Positions 63,315 through 64,000 of a stretch of DNA of 64,000 bases are shown piece by piece. Both the position numbers and the translations under genes were made by a program. Under the pieces are notes generated by a model. The model saw only the letters and a list, made by a program, of their open reading frames with translations. It was not told the origin of the DNA and made no database searches. Position 1 is the stretch's first letter. Each line of letters starts with the position of its first letter. Source of the DNA: Desulfosporosinus sp. HMP52 (GTDB lineage Bacteria > Bacillota > Desulfitobacteriia > Desulfitobacteriales > Desulfitobacteriaceae); contig NZ_JMGA01000056.1 in NCBI RefSeq assembly GCF_000765145.1, positions 1 to 64,000 of the forward strand, written 5' to 3'.

Positions 63315-63359
63315 TTGGGGTGGTAGAGGTCGCATGTTCAAATCATGTCGCTCCGACCA
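63315..63359 (+). repeat. Distal attachment site with the displaced tRNA-Pro 3' end
   Basis: A 45-base copy of the tRNA-Pro 3' part, complete to CCA. It is followed at 63376-63418 by a hairpin with a T-run, which looks like the original tRNA terminator. This suggests that this copy is the native 3' end and that the copy at 55541 was brought in by the element (inference). Confidence 0.8.
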
Positions 63360-63375
63360 AATAAGAAATTGGGGA

Positions 63376-63418
63376 AACTCGCAAAGCAGTGATATAACTG
63401 AATTTGCGGGTTTTATTT
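63376..63418 (+). terminator. Displaced tRNA terminator
   Basis: A 9-bp stem, ACTCGCAAA/TTTGCGGGT, with a 17-base loop and TTTTATTTATTTTT. It lies 16 bases after the distal att copy, as expected for the terminator of the uninterrupted tRNA gene. Nothing else is recognised up to 63611. Confidence 0.65.
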
Positions 63419-63611
63419 ATTTTTCGGGGTAAAACCATTTTTCTATATAATTCCCTAAATATCCGTTGATTTCCGTACCTTGTCTGACAAATTGGAAGAC
63501 AGATTTTTGCATTATAGCAGGAGACATGAATTACTTTGTTTAAGGTTAAGATTGGAGGTAGCCACATGGTTCATCGAAAAGGTATTCCTTTAATTGCAGG
63601 TTGAGAATGAG

Positions 63612-63653
63612 GTTAGGATCCTAAATTGGTGCTATCTAATTTAGGATCCTAAC
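63612..63653. terminator. Long perfect inverted repeat, probable terminator
   Basis: A 16-bp perfect stem (arms 63612-63627 and 63638-63653, each containing TTAGGATCCTAA) with a 10-base loop. Only short A/T runs flank it. It lies 38 bases after the end of the minus-strand coiled-coil gene and may stop that transcript. Confidence 0.6.
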
Positions 63654-63690
63654 AATTTGTTATAAAAAACGGGTTTGTGTTCCTTCAGGA

Positions 63691-63978
63691 TTACTTAAAT
63701 CGTGAGATCGCCTTTTCAATTGAATCTTTCAACTCACTCCAGGATTTTTCTGTTCCTTCTTTAATATCTTCCCAGCCAAGTTCGCTACTATCTTTGAGTT
63801 GCTCATATTTTACCATGAAATCATCTCTTTTTCGTTCAACTTTTTCAACTTGATTAAGATACTCTAATTTCAAGTCTTCCTTAGCAATAGCGATCTCGGC
63901 TTTCATCACATCTAATTTGGCATCATATTTTTCTAGGGCAGCCTCGATCTTTTCAATATAAGCTTTGCGTCTTTCCAC
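63691..63978 (-). CDS. Small coiled-coil protein
   Basis: A 95-residue, highly charged protein, almost all helical, with heptad spacing over most of its length (KIEAALEKYDAKLDVMKAEI). GTG 63978 has the strong site GGGGAGGAA. The sequence resembles small coiled-coil proteins of unknown function found in many bacteria. It lies outside the element, so it belongs to the chromosome. Confidence 0.65.
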   Translation of the reverse strand: MERRKAYIEKIEAALEKYDAKLDVMKAEIAIAKEDLKLEYLNQVEKVERKRDDFMVKYEQLKDSSELGWEDIKEGTEKSWSELKDSIEKAISRFK

Positions 63979-64000
63979 TTTAGTTCCTCCCCATCCTGTT

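Larger units (their letters stand above)
55541..63359. mobile_element. Integrative element in the tRNA-Pro 3' end (about 7.8 kb)
   Basis: Two 45-base direct repeats, one forming the 3' part of tRNA-Pro(GGG) and the other isolated, bracket a block that begins with a tyrosine integrase. Cargo: a truncated membrane protein gene, an ATPase with a DUF4276 protein, and a broken TOTE primase-helicase plus a second relic. Replication or transfer genes are absent. It is a small, partly decayed genomic island of defence type. Confidence 0.85.

Overview
The window reads as chromosome of an anaerobic, endospore-forming Firmicute of the Desulfosporosinus/Desulfitobacterium kind (Peptococcaceae). The basis is content only: spoIVA, an IspH-S1 fusion, a HutP-aroH-aroF aromatic operon, many ferredoxin-type proteins, sigma-54 control of acyl-CoA catabolism and strong AGGAGG-type ribosome sites. 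No database search was possible, so the genus is an inference.

Region 1 (1-31.4 kb) is mostly core. It holds a FadR-type regulator, a 4Fe-4S protein and a flavoprotein. Aromatic amino acid synthesis follows: hutP-like, aroH, a short DAHP synthase, a DAHP synthase with an N-terminal regulatory domain, tyrA and aroA, with two attenuator-like leaders. Next come azlCD, a cardiolipin synthase, a candidate small RNA, cmk-plsC-ispH/rpsA, an ftsW-like gene, der-plsY-gpsA, spoIVA, an EFR1-type protein, and birA followed by bioY-ecfA-ecfT. A BirA-type operator lies over the bioY promoter.

Region 2 (31.6-55.4 kb) is a catabolic cluster built around sigma-54. Four sigma-54 promoters (a fifth lies upstream of the EFR1-type gene) precede a seven-gene beta-oxidation operon, a sodium symporter with a CoA-transferase, an acyl-CoA dehydrogenase that resembles a non-decarboxylating glutaryl-CoA dehydrogenase, and a biotin-dependent Na+-pumping glutaconyl-CoA decarboxylase. 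Two sigma-54 activators sit in the middle, one with CBS and PAS domains. A palindrome, TGTST-N7-ACACAAC, stands upstream of three of the promoters and is the likely activator site. The genes could take glutarate or a related acid in with Na+, activate it to the CoA ester, convert it through glutaconyl-CoA and crotonyl-CoA to two acetyl-CoA, and recover energy as a sodium gradient. BirA and the biotin transporter would supply the biotin.

Region 3 (55.5-63.4 kb) is a small integrative element in the 3' end of a tRNA-Pro(GGG) gene, bounded by 45-bp att repeats and with a tyrosine integrase at the tRNA end. It carries an ATPase plus DUF4276 pair (candidate defence module), a TOTE-type primase-helicase broken by an internal deletion, a relic of a second TOTE gene, and a membrane protein gene without a start codon. 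Chromosome resumes after 63.36 kb.
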